Shown one piece after another: positions 54,132 through 63,495 of a DNA stretch of 64,000 nt. This DNA comes from Crocinitomicaceae bacterium. GTDB lineage: Bacteria; Bacteroidota; Bacteroidia; Flavobacteriales_D; Crocinitomicaceae. The notes under the pieces are model-generated. The model saw nothing but the letters and a program-made list of their open reading frames with translations, was not told the origin of the DNA and did no database searches. Each line of letters starts with the position of its first letter. Positions within the stretch are counted from its first letter, which is position 1. The position numbers and the translations under genes are program-made. The stretch lies in the NCBI GenBank assembly GCA_028689775.1, contig JAQVCM010000006.1, forward strand, positions 124,001 to 188,000. Direction: 5' to 3'.

Positions 54132-55331
54132 CTAAAACAAAAAGTGATTATACGGATACCTGATTTTGAAAATGCGCTTTACCTCTTCGTAAATCACGGT
54201 CTTTAACTCTTCTACATTCTCTTTATCAGTCGCTGAGATAAATACACAATTGTGGTTATTCATTTTTGACATCCACGTTGTTTTTAATTCTTCTAAAGAA
54301 ATATTTTCAGCAGTTTTAGGAGTTAAATCATCTTCGTCTTTTTCAATGTGGCTATAGGCATCAATCTTATTGAAGACCAAAATGACTGGTTTTTCAACTT
54401 TATCAATTTCAGCGAGTGTTTCGTTAACCACATTTAATTGATCTTCAAAATTTGGATGCGAAATATCAACCACGTGAATTAAAATATCAGCTTCACGAAC
54501 TTCATCCAAGGTAGATTTGAAAGATTCCAACAATTGCGCTGGCAATTTTCGAATAAATCCAACGGTATCTGTCAACAAAAACGGAAGGTTCTCAATCACT
54601 ACTTTACGAACCGTTGTATCTAAGGTTGCAAAGAGTTTATTTTCAGCAAAAACCTCTGATTTACTCAGTAAATTCATCAAGGTGCTTTTTCCTGCATTGG
54701 TATAACCAACCAAAGAAACACGAACCAATTCTCCTCGATTACCTCTTTGCGTAGACATTTGTTTGTCAATGTCTCTCAATTTCTCACGCATCAACGCGAT
54801 CCGATCTTGAATCACACGACGGTCACTTTCAATTTGCGTTTCTCCAGGTCCACGCATTCCAATTCCTCCTTTCTGACGTTCCAAGTGCGTCCACATTCTC
54901 GTTAAACGAGGCAACATGTATTGCAATTGGGCTAATTCAACTTGAGTTCTCGCGTGCGAAGTTCTTGCTCTACTAGCAAAAATATCAAGGATTAAAATGT
55001 TTCGATCTAGAATTTTACATTCTAAAACCCGTTCAATATTTCGAAGTTGAGAAGGCGAAAGTTCATCGTCAAAAATAACCATGTCGATGTTATGGTGTTT
55101 GATGTACTCTCTGATTTCTTCCAATTTACCTGTTCCTACAAAGGTTTTAGGATACACGTGTGTTACTTTCTGTAAAAACTTCTTTTTTGTAATTGCACCA
55201 GCAGTTTCAGCTAGAAATTCCAACTCATCTAAATGCTCCAACGCTTCTTTTTCAGAAACCGTTTGGATAACAACTCCAACTAATACGCAATCTTCTTCAA
55301 CTGCACCTACTGTAACGTGTCCTTCTTGCAT
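54132..55331 (-). CDS. hflX: GTPase HflX
   Basis: 399 residues. The N-terminal HflX domain (VGVVIQTVSEKEALEHLDELEFL, GTGKLEEIREYIKHHNIDMVIFDDELSPSQLRNIE) and a helical linker with ERQKGGIGMRGPGETQIESD precede the GTPase domain. G1 is GYTNAGKSTLMN, G3 DTVGFIRKLP, G4 NKID. It binds ribosomes and splits stalled 70S in stress. Start at 55331 fits the family. Not linked to hfq. Confidence 0.94.
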   Translation of the reverse strand: MQEGHVTVGAVEEDCVLVGVVIQTVSEKEALEHLDELEFLAETAGAITKKKFLQKVTHVYPKTFVGTGKLEEIREYIKHHNIDMVIFDDELSPSQLRNIERVLECKILDRNILILDIFASRARTSHARTQVELAQLQYMLPRLTRMWTHLERQKGGIGMRGPGETQIESDRRVIQDRIALMREKLRDIDKQMSTQRGNRGELVRVSLVGYTNAGKSTLMNLLSKSEVFAENKLFATLDTTVRKVVIENLPFLLTDTVGFIRKLPAQLLESFKSTLDEVREADILIHVVDISHPNFEDQLNVVNETLAEIDKVEKPVILVFNKIDAYSHIEKDEDDLTPKTAENISLEELKTTWMSKMNNHNCVFISATDKENVEELKTVIYEEVKRIFKIRYPYNHFLF

Positions 55332-55497
55332 ATATTTTTCTCGAGATAATCTAGTTAATTAAAAATTGATGCTGAAAATTTCGAACAATATTCTATCCAA
55401 ATTTTCAAGTATCAGTTTTCTTTCTGAACTCAAAGTTAAGGCTAATTGTGCTTTATAAAGCAAGATCTACCAACTTTGTTTGGTAAAAATTTGTAAA

Positions 55498-55530
55498 ATA
55501 AAAAAGCGCAAAGTAAAAACCTTGCGCTTG
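55498..55530 (-). terminator. terminator of the four-helix membrane gene
   Basis: Stem AAGCGCAA (55504-55511) with TTGCGCTT (55522-55529). Minus-strand transcript runs into TTTTTTATTTTA. Confidence 0.82.
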
Positions 55531-55554
55531 AATATAATGAAGCTATTTTTGTTC

Positions 55555-55989
55555 TTAAAACCAGCTTCCTCCCAAGTTTCTAAATGGCCACGGAATAGAG
55601 ATGATAATCAAAATCAATCCAATTGCATAAAACTTAACAATAGCACCGTGTTTGTTTGCTGCTAAGCTCGCTTTTTCTGCTTTTTTACGACCAATTGTTA
55701 CCAAAGTAATGGCAATCAACATCAGTAAAACGTGTTCCATTCCGTAAAAACGAGTTGAAGCATTTTTCATCCAACCTTCAGCAAATGAAACCTTTCCACT
55801 GTTGAAGTACAAAATAATACCAACTAATAATTGAATGTGAAGAAAAATCATTGCAAACAAATTCAACATTTTATCTTTTTTCTCATATTTACCTGAAGCT
55901 TTAGATGCAATTGCATTAAAAATCGCTGCAAGTATCAATATCAAAACAATCCAGCGCATACCTGAGTGCGCAGCTACTAATCCATTCAT
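55555..55989 (-). CDS. four-helix, His-rich membrane protein (cytochrome-b-like)
   Basis: 144 residues with four hydrophobic helices, each with an embedded His: AAHSGMRWIVLILILAAIF, FAMIFLHIQLLVGIILYF, FYGMEHVLLMLIAITLVTIG and KFYAIGLILIIISIPWPF. Conserved IPWPF ends it. Proteins of this plan are widespread in the phylum, sometimes called cytochrome b-like; the His could bind heme, but nothing proves it here. It lies between hflX and the DUF4886 gene on the minus strand with its own terminator. Confidence 0.7.
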   Translation of the reverse strand: MNGLVAAHSGMRWIVLILILAAIFNAIASKASGKYEKKDKMLNLFAMIFLHIQLLVGIILYFNSGKVSFAEGWMKNASTRFYGMEHVLLMLIAITLVTIGRKKAEKASLAANKHGAIVKFYAIGLILIIISIPWPFRNLGGSWF

Positions 55990-56146
55990 ATCTTTATTTT
56001 AAAATTTAGATTTTTTCAAATATAAACTATATTTTCGACTCTTGGTTTAGATTATTCAATTTAATGACTTCTGAAATGCCCTTTTAAATGTCTTCAAAAG
56101 TGGATTGAATCAGATCGAAAAAGTGACAAATAACAATTCAAGACGC

Positions 56147-57139
56147 TTATTTCACCTCGATTTGTTTTTCCAAGGAGATTGTTTTGCAAAGATTACTTAT
56201 TTTTTGAGTAACGGTATATGTACCCGGTTTTTGATATTCGTGAATTGGATTATGCTCAACAGATAAATGTCCATCTCCGAAATTCCATTCCAACCATTCT
56301 GTATTTCTCGCATTGCTTTTCAAGGCAACGACATTTCCATTTTGCACTAAATCAAATCCTGTTTCAAGTGCAGGACCTTTTGGAACAAAACGCCATTCAT
56401 TCAAACGATTTAAAACAACTTGACTGGAAGTCAATTCAATAATTTGACGAGTAGGTAAATCTAATTCGTTTTTTGATTCATTCAAATAAGGACTTTCTCC
56501 AAAAATAGAGGTGAAAAAGGTGCAAGCCGAAAGATACGAACCAGCTAAACTTGGATGTTGATTATCTGGATCATACAAATTAATTCCTGTATAAGCTTTT
56601 CTAACATTTCGCCAAACTTCTCCAACAGGCGAAATACGCGCATTCAAAAGATCTGCAAATCTCAAATATTGATTTTGAATCCGCATTTGCATGGAATCGT
56701 ACGAGGCAATAGGCGCCCATTTTGAATTTCCATTTTTATAAGCCCAAGTCATGTACAAAACTACTTGTGTACAACTGCTATTTTCGCGAATGCTATCTAC
56801 GATCTTTTTCGCATACGGAAAAGTAGCTTGATCTACTTTCGATTCGGGTTGCGCCAATTCATTACTTTGACCTTGAATTACGACATAGTCCCATTTCCGA
56901 GATTTAATCATTTCATAAGTCTCTGGATTTTTGGAGTGATATTCAAAATTCTTTCCGCCTTCAACAACGGTGTCCACGTGAATTTTCTTTCCTTTTGAAA
57001 TTGCGATATCACGAAACATGAAAGGCATTTCGTTCATAAACGTGAAGCTATTTCCGATAAAAAGTACCGAAACCTCCTCTTGTGCTGTCGCCATAGTTGT
57101 GAAAAATAAGAGTGCGAATGCCGCGATTAATCCTTTCAT
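56147..57139 (-). CDS. secreted DUF4886 (SGNH-like) protein with C-terminal PKD domain
   Basis: 330 residues: signal peptide (ALLFFTTMATAQ), then the SGNH-type fold of DUF4886 with VLFIGNSFTFMNEMP (the nucleophile-like Ser in GNSFT), WDYVVIQGQSNE and NQHPSLAGSYLSACTFF (Asp/His-type end). The C-terminal 80 residues are a PKD domain (WNFGDGHLSVEHNPIHEY). Probably a secreted esterase or sugar-acting enzyme. No T9SS sorting domain follows, so it remains periplasmic or is exported differently. Divergent from the FG-GAP gene. Confidence 0.82.
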   Translation of the reverse strand: MKGLIAAFALLFFTTMATAQEEVSVLFIGNSFTFMNEMPFMFRDIAISKGKKIHVDTVVEGGKNFEYHSKNPETYEMIKSRKWDYVVIQGQSNELAQPESKVDQATFPYAKKIVDSIRENSSCTQVVLYMTWAYKNGNSKWAPIASYDSMQMRIQNQYLRFADLLNARISPVGEVWRNVRKAYTGINLYDPDNQHPSLAGSYLSACTFFTSIFGESPYLNESKNELDLPTRQIIELTSSQVVLNRLNEWRFVPKGPALETGFDLVQNGNVVALKSNARNTEWLEWNFGDGHLSVEHNPIHEYQKPGTYTVTQKISNLCKTISLEKQIEVK

Positions 57140-57301
57140 AAAAGCTGAATTTTGGTGTAAAAATAATGCGTAGAAAGATACACACTACATTCCTGATTAA
57201 AAAAATAACTATTCTTTGTGCAAACTTAAAATCATCGCCCATGCAAAAGCACAAATAATTTATTTGTAAATTGCATTCGCAACCAATTAAATCTATTTAT
57301 C

Positions 57302-59566
57302 GTGCGAATTATAATTCTTTCTGTTCTCATCATCGTGCTACCAAATTGCGTTCTCGCTCAATTTAAATTTGCCTTCAACAACAATATTCCTGTCAAAGTT
57401 CTCGGAGAAAAAATTGATTTCCCTTGGGCTGGTGGTTTAAACTATGTTCAAATTTCTGAAATCGATTACAATTTTGATGGCGAAATAGATTTATTTGTTT
57501 TTGACCGAAGCAAAGACAACATTCGAATTTTTGAAACTGTCATTGAAAATGGTGTAAAATCATACAAATATGTATACAATGCAGCCAGATTTTTTCCTGC
57601 TGATGTAAAATATAGAGCTGCACTCGTAGATTACGATGGAGATGGAAAAAATGATTTATTCACGTATGGAGTTGGTGGCGTAAAAGTCTACAAGAATATT
57701 GGAAACGCTATAGATGGTTTGCAATGGCAACTTATTTCCGAGCTACTATACTCTCAATATCTCGGCGGAACAACCAATTTGTACATCAGTTCTAGTGATA
57801 TTCCTGCTTACATTGATGTGGACAAAGATGGTGATCTGGATATCTTGACCTTTCACATTAGCGGACAACGAATGGAATACCATCAAAATCAGAGCATCGA
57901 AATGTATGGTCATGCAGATTCTTTGATCTTTATTTTGAAAAATGAATGTTGGGGAAAATTTACCGAAGGACTAACAGACAATACCGTCATCTTAAATAAT
58001 CCTGTTTCGCCGTGTGGAATTCCAAACATTACCAATCCACTTCGACCAGAAAATGAGGAGGAAATACTTGAAGACGAAATCGAAAATCCTACACGTCATT
58101 CAGGTTCAACAACCTTGGCATTTGACATTGATAATTCAGGCGTTTTAGATTTGGTAATTGGCGATGTAGATTATGATGGTTTAATTCTGCTCATCAACGG
58201 TGGAACGGGTGTCAACACCAATTCAGCCATGATTTCACAAGACCCACTCTTTCCTTCCAACTCAGTTCAAGCGATGTTATCCTATTTCCCAGCGAGCTTT
58301 TTCGTGGATGTAGATCTCGATGGAATCAAAGATTTAATCGTTAGTCCGAATGAAAAAGGAACCTCTGAGAATGAAAAAAGTGTGATGTATTATAAAAATA
58401 CGGGAACGAATACCTTGCCTGTGTTTGAATACCAAAGCCATGATTTTTTGCAAAACCAAATGATAGAAAACGGAACAGGCGCCATTCCTATATTTTTTGA
58501 TGCAACTGGCGACGGCAAAGAAGATTTATTGGTTTCTACTTTATACCGCTATAATTCAGCGATGCAAAGAGAAAGCGGCATTCAACTCTATACACAAACT
58601 GGAACAAATACTGCTCCTGAATTTACACATACAGAAAGAGATTATTTAAACCTTTCTGCTCAGAATCTGGGTTTGCGAATTGTGCCCACATTCGGAGATT
58701 TGGACGGTGATGGAGACCAAGACATGCTCATTGGAAAAGCAGATGGTAAAATCGCATACTATCAAAATACGGCTAATGCGAATTCACCGGCTACATTTGC
58801 AAGTCCAATTATGGATGTAAAGGATAATTTGAATCAAGTGATTAACGCAGGAGCATTTTCTTTTCCGCAACTTTTCGATTTAAATGAAGATGGAAAATTG
58901 GATTTAATCATAGGTCGAAAAACAGGTCAAATCCTCTATTACGAAAATATCGGAACGACCAATTCTCCGTCTTTTAAATTGATTACCAACAAATTAGGGA
59001 ATGTCGACATATCAGCCGTTACACCAGAAGGTTATGCATCTCCACATTTCTTCCGCTGGAATGATACCATCCATTTATTTGTAGGTGGTTTTGATGGTAA
59101 ATTACATGCTTATAAAAACATCGAAAACAACTTGGCACATGGAGATTCGTTTGAATTGGTTTCGCACGCTTATCTAGGTGTAAACGTAGATGGTTACAGT
59201 TCATTTTGGGCAAACGACATCGATCAAGACGGAAATCTAAATTTATTTGTCGGAGGAGATTTGGGTGGATTGATGCATTTTGTTCACGATCCAAACTTGA
59301 TTTTAAACGTTGATAAAGTCAATAAAAATGAACCAAAAATAAACGTTTATCCAAATCCGAACAATGGAAAGTTTCAGATCGATGCTTCGGAAGGTCAGCT
59401 TTCAGATTGGGAAATTTTAGTCTATGATTATGCAGGAAGAAACGTACCATTTGAATCTACAGGTAAATCGATTGAGCTTTTAAATCATCTAGCTGGATTT
59501 TACTTTCTGAAAATGACCCATAAAACAACAAGTAAGCAGCTCATTAAAAAATTAATTATTCAGTAA
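57302..59566 (+). CDS. FG-GAP/VCBS-repeat surface protein with T9SS sorting domain
   Basis: 754 residues from a GTG at 57302 (signal IIILSVLIIVLPNCVLAQ). At least seven FG-GAP/VCBS units with Ca-binding-like loops: DYDGDGKNDLFTYG, DVDKDGDLDILTF, DVDYDGLILLI, DLDGDGDQDMLIG, DLNEDGKLDLIIG, DIDQDGNLNLFVG; they form a beta-propeller of the integrin type. A C-terminal T9SS type A domain (VYPNPNNGKFQIDASEG ... LAGFYFLKM) gives surface secretion. Ligand unknown. The GTG is chosen because no ATG precedes the signal peptide. Confidence 0.88.
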   Translation: MRIIILSVLIIVLPNCVLAQFKFAFNNNIPVKVLGEKIDFPWAGGLNYVQISEIDYNFDGEIDLFVFDRSKDNIRIFETVIENGVKSYKYVYNAARFFPADVKYRAALVDYDGDGKNDLFTYGVGGVKVYKNIGNAIDGLQWQLISELLYSQYLGGTTNLYISSSDIPAYIDVDKDGDLDILTFHISGQRMEYHQNQSIEMYGHADSLIFILKNECWGKFTEGLTDNTVILNNPVSPCGIPNITNPLRPENEEEILEDEIENPTRHSGSTTLAFDIDNSGVLDLVIGDVDYDGLILLINGGTGVNTNSAMISQDPLFPSNSVQAMLSYFPASFFVDVDLDGIKDLIVSPNEKGTSENEKSVMYYKNTGTNTLPVFEYQSHDFLQNQMIENGTGAIPIFFDATGDGKEDLLVSTLYRYNSAMQRESGIQLYTQTGTNTAPEFTHTERDYLNLSAQNLGLRIVPTFGDLDGDGDQDMLIGKADGKIAYYQNTANANSPATFASPIMDVKDNLNQVINAGAFSFPQLFDLNEDGKLDLIIGRKTGQILYYENIGTTNSPSFKLITNKLGNVDISAVTPEGYASPHFFRWNDTIHLFVGGFDGKLHAYKNIENNLAHGDSFELVSHAYLGVNVDGYSSFWANDIDQDGNLNLFVGGDLGGLMHFVHDPNLILNVDKVNKNEPKINVYPNPNNGKFQIDASEGQLSDWEILVYDYAGRNVPFESTGKSIELLNHLAGFYFLKMTHKTTSKQLIKKLIIQ

Positions 59567-59572
59567 TAAAAT

Positions 59573-59603
59573 AAAAAAGCCTCGAAACAAAATGAATCGA
59601 GGC
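59573..59603. terminator. hairpin at the end of the FG-GAP gene
   Basis: Stem GCCTCGA (59579-59585) with TCGAGGC (59597-59603). The T-tract is on the minus strand side; on the plus strand it is followed by GTATAAAT. Confidence 0.65.
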
Positions 59604-59812
59604 GTATAAATAAAAAGTGGTTAGCTAATTTCTTATTGAGAATGTTTTTATCTGCGTTGCAAATTTCGTCTCTTTTTACAAAACCTGCAATACTCAATAT
59701 GCAGTATTTTTAGTGTAATGTTGTTCATTCTGCTTTCATGTAAAATCACTTAAAATCCAAATAATCGCATGTCGTCATTTTTTATAATTACATTTAAGAA
59801 CAAATTTCAGAA

Positions 59813-60589
59813 ATGAATAATCAATATCTAGACATCCTAACGAAAACCTGGTTTGACGCTTCGTTAGATGCAGCCAATAAATTTGATTCTGACAAAGTCA
59901 ATTTTAAATTAGAAATCAATAACAACTTTCTAAACTTTACCCAAGTTGGAAATTACTATTATTATATTTTCAATTTATCCACAGCTCAGTTTGAATTTTT
60001 AAGTGACAACATTACAGAAGTTTTGGGTTGTTCTAGTTCCATTACTGTTTCTGAGTTTGTAAACCTCATTCATCCCGAAGATTTACCTTACTTCGTTAAT
60101 TTTGAGAATAAAGTGGTGGAGTTTTTTCATAAGTTAGACGAAGATAATTTCAGAAAATACAAAGTCCAATATGATTTTAGGGTGAGAAAAAGTGATGGCA
60201 ACTATATACGTGTGCTACATCAAGTAATCGTTATTGACTCGGAAGATGATACAAGAAGTATTCTTAAAACTTTTGGAATGCATACCGAAATCACCCATTT
60301 GAAAGAAAAAGGGAAACCAAAATTATCTTTTATTGGTTTAGATGGCCAATCCTCTTTCATTGATGTGGAAGTCGAAAATCTAATCAAACCGTATTCCGAA
60401 ATGTTCACCAAAAGAGAACACGAAATGTTGTTCTTCATTTGCAAAGGTCTGAATCGTGTTCAAATTGGAGAGATACTGGGAATCAGTAAACACACCGTTG
60501 ATACGCATCGAAGAGCCATTCTGAAAAAATCAAATACGAAATCCATCGCTGAATTAGTTTCAAAAACCATGGAGGAAGGTTGGATTTAA
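59813..60589 (+). CDS. PAS-LuxR family transcriptional regulator
   Basis: 258 residues. PAS fold at about 45-165 (YYYIFNLSTAQFEFLSDNI, VLGCSSSITVSEFVNLIHPEDLPYF, YDFRVRKSDGNYIRVLHQ) and a C-terminal LuxR HTH at about 195-258 (FTKREHEMLFFICKGLNRVQIGEIL with SKHTVDTHRRAILKKSN). It senses a small ligand or redox state through PAS and binds DNA; no histidine kinase partner and no signal peptide. Monocistronic and flanked by gaps, so the targets are unknown. Confidence 0.88.
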   Translation: MNNQYLDILTKTWFDASLDAANKFDSDKVNFKLEINNNFLNFTQVGNYYYYIFNLSTAQFEFLSDNITEVLGCSSSITVSEFVNLIHPEDLPYFVNFENKVVEFFHKLDEDNFRKYKVQYDFRVRKSDGNYIRVLHQVIVIDSEDDTRSILKTFGMHTEITHLKEKGKPKLSFIGLDGQSSFIDVEVENLIKPYSEMFTKREHEMLFFICKGLNRVQIGEILGISKHTVDTHRRAILKKSNTKSIAELVSKTMEEGWI

Positions 60590-60609
60590 GAAAGAAAATA
60601 ATTTCAATC

Positions 60610-61416
60610 TTAACTCAAATAAATCACCTCTTCCAAATCTCCTTCTTGAAATGACAATTCAGGTTTTTCTGCATAAATACCATATAAAGTAGATCCACTT
60701 CCGCTCATCGAAGCATAAATAGCACCTTCTTGGTATAATTTATCTTTTACTTCCTGTAAAACAGGATGGTGCTTGAAAACCGTGCGTTCAAAATCATTGA
60801 TCAAATTTTCTTTCCAGCTTTCCATCGGCTGACTTAAAATTTCTTGGATGGTTGTATTGGATTCAACAAACTCGATGTTTGAAAATGCCTCTTGCGTACT
60901 TACAAAAACACCGACATTCACTACTTTCAGCCAATAACCAGATAAAGAGAACGGAATTTCTTCCAATACCTCACCTCTACCTTTCCCAATTTGAGGAGTC
61001 GTTTTGACAAATAAAGCACAATCACTTCCGAGTTGTGCGGCAAGTTTTTGTAAATCTGAATCGCTTAGTTTGAGTTGAAAGATTTCATTTAAAGCTAATA
61101 AAACGTAGGTTGCATCGGATGAGCCTCCGCCCAAACCTCCGCCCATTGGAATATTTTTATGTAAATGGATCGAAACGTTTGGAATCTTATACTTTTCTTG
61201 TACCAAACGAAATGCTTTGACACATAAATTATCACTTTCATTGCCCGAAATAGATAAACCACTAGTTTGGAAAGAAAAAGATGAAGAAATGTTTACTTCT
61301 AATACATCCAAGATTGGAAGTTGAAACAACATGGTTTCCAGCTCATGATAGCCATCTTCACGCTTGAAAAGAATGCGTAAACCCAAATTAATCTTACATG
61401 GCGGAAATAATATCAT
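60610..61416 (-). CDS. ispE: 4-diphosphocytidyl-2-C-methyl-D-erythritol kinase
   Basis: 268 residues from the ATG at 61416 (MILFPPCKINLGLRILFKRE), chosen as the family start; the frame continues to 61506 but that would overlap the divergent accA. GHMP kinase motifs: CKINLGL, IPMGGGLGGGSSDATYVLLAL (ATP loop) and SMSGSGSTLYGIY. It is a step of the MEP isoprenoid pathway. It is convergent with the LuxR gene. Confidence 0.93.
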   Translation of the reverse strand: MILFPPCKINLGLRILFKREDGYHELETMLFQLPILDVLEVNISSSFSFQTSGLSISGNESDNLCVKAFRLVQEKYKIPNVSIHLHKNIPMGGGLGGGSSDATYVLLALNEIFQLKLSDSDLQKLAAQLGSDCALFVKTTPQIGKGRGEVLEEIPFSLSGYWLKVVNVGVFVSTQEAFSNIEFVESNTTIQEILSQPMESWKENLINDFERTVFKHHPVLQEVKDKLYQEGAIYASMSGSGSTLYGIYAEKPELSFQEGDLEEVIYLS

Positions 61417-61475
61417 CAAACAAAGATACGAGAAGTCATCTATTTTCGTAACTTTCGCTTCCAAATTTACGTGAA

Positions 61476-62432
61476 ATGGCAACATATTTAGATTTTGAAG
61501 AACCAATCAAAGCTTTGGTAGACCAAATAGCTCAAACAAAAGAGATTGGTGAATCGACAGACGTCGATATGACTGACAAAGTAGTAGCACTTGAAGAAAA
61601 GTTAGAAGAAAAAACGAAAGATATTTTCGCTAATTTATCTCCTTGGCAGCGCGTACAATTGTCTCGTCATGCAGATCGTCCATATTCTTTAGCATACATC
61701 AATGCGATAACAGATCATACTTTCCAAGAATTACACGGAGATCGTGGCGTGAAAGACGACAAAGCCATGATTGGTGGTTTTGGAATGATTGACGGACAAT
61801 CTGTTATGTTTATTGGTCAGCAAAAAGGAGTTAATACCAAAATGCGACAATTTCGAAATTTCGGAATGCCGAATCCAGAAGGATATCGCAAAGCATTGAG
61901 ATTGATGAAATTGGCTGAAAAATTCAATAAACCAATCGTTACTTTCATCGATACTCCAGGAGCTTTTCCAGGATTGGAAGCGGAAGAAAGAGGTCAAGGA
62001 GAAGCAATCGCTCGCAACATCTACGAAATGATGCGTTTGAAAGTTCCAGTAATTTGTATCATTATTGGTGAAGGTGCATCTGGAGGGGCTTTAGGAATTG
62101 GAGTTGGCGATAAAGTATTGATGCTTGAAAATACGTGGTATTCAGTAATTTCTCCAGAATCTTGTTCTTCCATCTTGTGGAGAACTTGGGAGCACAAAGA
62201 ATTGGCCGCAAATGCCTTGAAATTGACTTCTACCGACATGAAGAAAAATAAATTGGTGGATGGTGTAATTAAAGAGCCTGTGGATGGAGCACACCGAAGT
62301 AAAGATGAAATGTTCTCCATCGTGAAAAAGAGCATCAAGAAACACATCAAAGAGTTAAAAGATCAAGACCCAACAGAACGAATCAACAATCGAATTGATA
62401 AATTTTGTGCAATGGGCGTTTGGAAAGACTAA
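61476..62432 (+). CDS. accA: acetyl-CoA carboxylase carboxyltransferase, alpha subunit
   Basis: 318 residues. Start [18 protein letters not shown]. The crotonase fold has [42 protein letters not shown] and [20 protein letters not shown], ending in the family helices. It transfers the carboxyl group to acetyl-CoA with AccD (not in the window) to make malonyl-CoA. Divergent from ispE with 59 nt between the starts. Confidence 0.95.
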   Translation: MATYLDFEEPIKALVDQIAQTKEIGESTDVDMTDKVVALEEKLEEKTKDIFANLSPWQRVQLSRHADRPYSLAYINAITDHTFQELHGDRGVKDDKAMIGGFGMIDGQSVMFIGQQKGVNTKMRQFRNFGMPNPEGYRKALRLMKLAEKFNKPIVTFIDTPGAFPGLEAEERGQGEAIARNIYEMMRLKVPVICIIIGEGASGGALGIGVGDKVLMLENTWYSVISPESCSSILWRTWEHKELAANALKLTSTDMKKNKLVDGVIKEPVDGAHRSKDEMFSIVKKSIKKHIKELKDQDPTERINNRIDKFCAMGVWKD

Positions 62433-62460
62433 TCGAAGTTTTTCAAGATAGTAAAACATA

Positions 62461-62500
62461 AAAAAATCCGTAGTACCATTTGGCGCTACGGATTTTTTAT
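62461..62500. terminator. bidirectional terminator between accA and moxR
   Basis: Stem AAAATCCGTAG with CTACGGATTTT, A- and T-rich flanks; serves the convergent genes on both strands. Confidence 0.87.
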
Positions 62501-62529
62501 TTCCTCCTATTTTTAAATCATTCTCGTTC

Positions 62530-63483
62530 TTACAACAATGATTCAATAATTTTATCCATGCTATAACCTTCCGCTTCTGCGCGGTAGTTTCGCACGATTC
62601 TATGTCTTAAGATTGGTTTTGCAACTGCTTGAACGTCTTCGATGTCTGGAGAGAATTTCCCTTTCAGCAAGGCGTGACATTTTGCAGCTACAATCAAATA
62701 TTGCGATGCTCTTGGTCCTGCTCCCCAACTGATGAAATCTTTGGTGATTTGAGGTGCAAATTCGCTATCAAAACGTGTTTTACCCACTAACTTTACAGCA
62801 TACTCCAAAACGTTATCTGGAACAGGTACTCGACGCACAAGCGCTTGGTATTCTTCTATTTGTTCTCCGGTTAAGATTTGTTTCAATTGAACGGTTGAAT
62901 CGTTAGTCGTTGCTTTCACGATCGCTAACTCTTCTACATATGAAGGATAATCGACCCAAATGTTAAACATAAAACGGTCCAATTGCGCTTCTGGCAACGG
63001 ATACGTTCCTTCTTGTTCGATTGGATTTTGAGTTGCCAATACAAAAAACGGAGAAGGTAAAGTATATGTTTTTCCGCCTGCCGTAACAGAACGTTCTTGC
63101 ATGGCTTCCAACAAAGCAGATTGTGTTTTTGGAGGAGTTCTATTGATCTCATCCGCCAAAACGATGTTGCTAAAAAGTGGTCCTTTGATGAATTTAAAAT
63201 TCTTATGTTCATCTAAGATTTCAGATCCGATGATATCAGAAGGCATTAAATCTGGCGTAAATTGTACCCGATTGAAAGAAAGTCCTAAGGTTTGAGCAAT
63301 TGTATTTACCAATAAGGTTTTAGCCAAACCAGGCACTCCAATCAACAAAGCATGTCCTCTGGAAAAAATGGATATCAACACCTGATCTACCACTTCATCT
63401 TGCCCAACAATTACTTGATGAATTTCATTCTTGAGCGCCTCATAGTGCTCAATCATTTGATTTACTTTGGTAACATCTGACAT
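62530..63483 (-). CDS. MoxR-family AAA+ ATPase
   Basis: 317 residues. Walker A is GVPGLAKT, Walker B region [11 protein letters not shown], sensor 1 ATQNP ([14 protein letters not shown]), arginine finger region [10 protein letters not shown]. MoxR ATPases act as chaperones with a downstream vWA protein; no vWA gene follows in the window. It is 12 nt downstream of the PpiC-type isomerase gene, so both are one operon. Confidence 0.92.
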   Translation of the reverse strand: MSDVTKVNQMIEHYEALKNEIHQVIVGQDEVVDQVLISIFSRGHALLIGVPGLAKTLLVNTIAQTLGLSFNRVQFTPDLMPSDIIGSEILDEHKNFKFIKGPLFSNIVLADEINRTPPKTQSALLEAMQERSVTAGGKTYTLPSPFFVLATQNPIEQEGTYPLPEAQLDRFMFNIWVDYPSYVEELAIVKATTNDSTVQLKQILTGEQIEEYQALVRRVPVPDNVLEYAVKLVGKTRFDSEFAPQITKDFISWGAGPRASQYLIVAAKCHALLKGKFSPDIEDVQAVAKPILRHRIVRNYRAEAEGYSMDKIIESLL

Positions 63484-63495
63484 TTTATAGAAGGT

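Noticed and set aside
61417..61506. Longer ispE start at 61506
   Set aside because: It would overlap the start of accA and adds residues not present in IspE.
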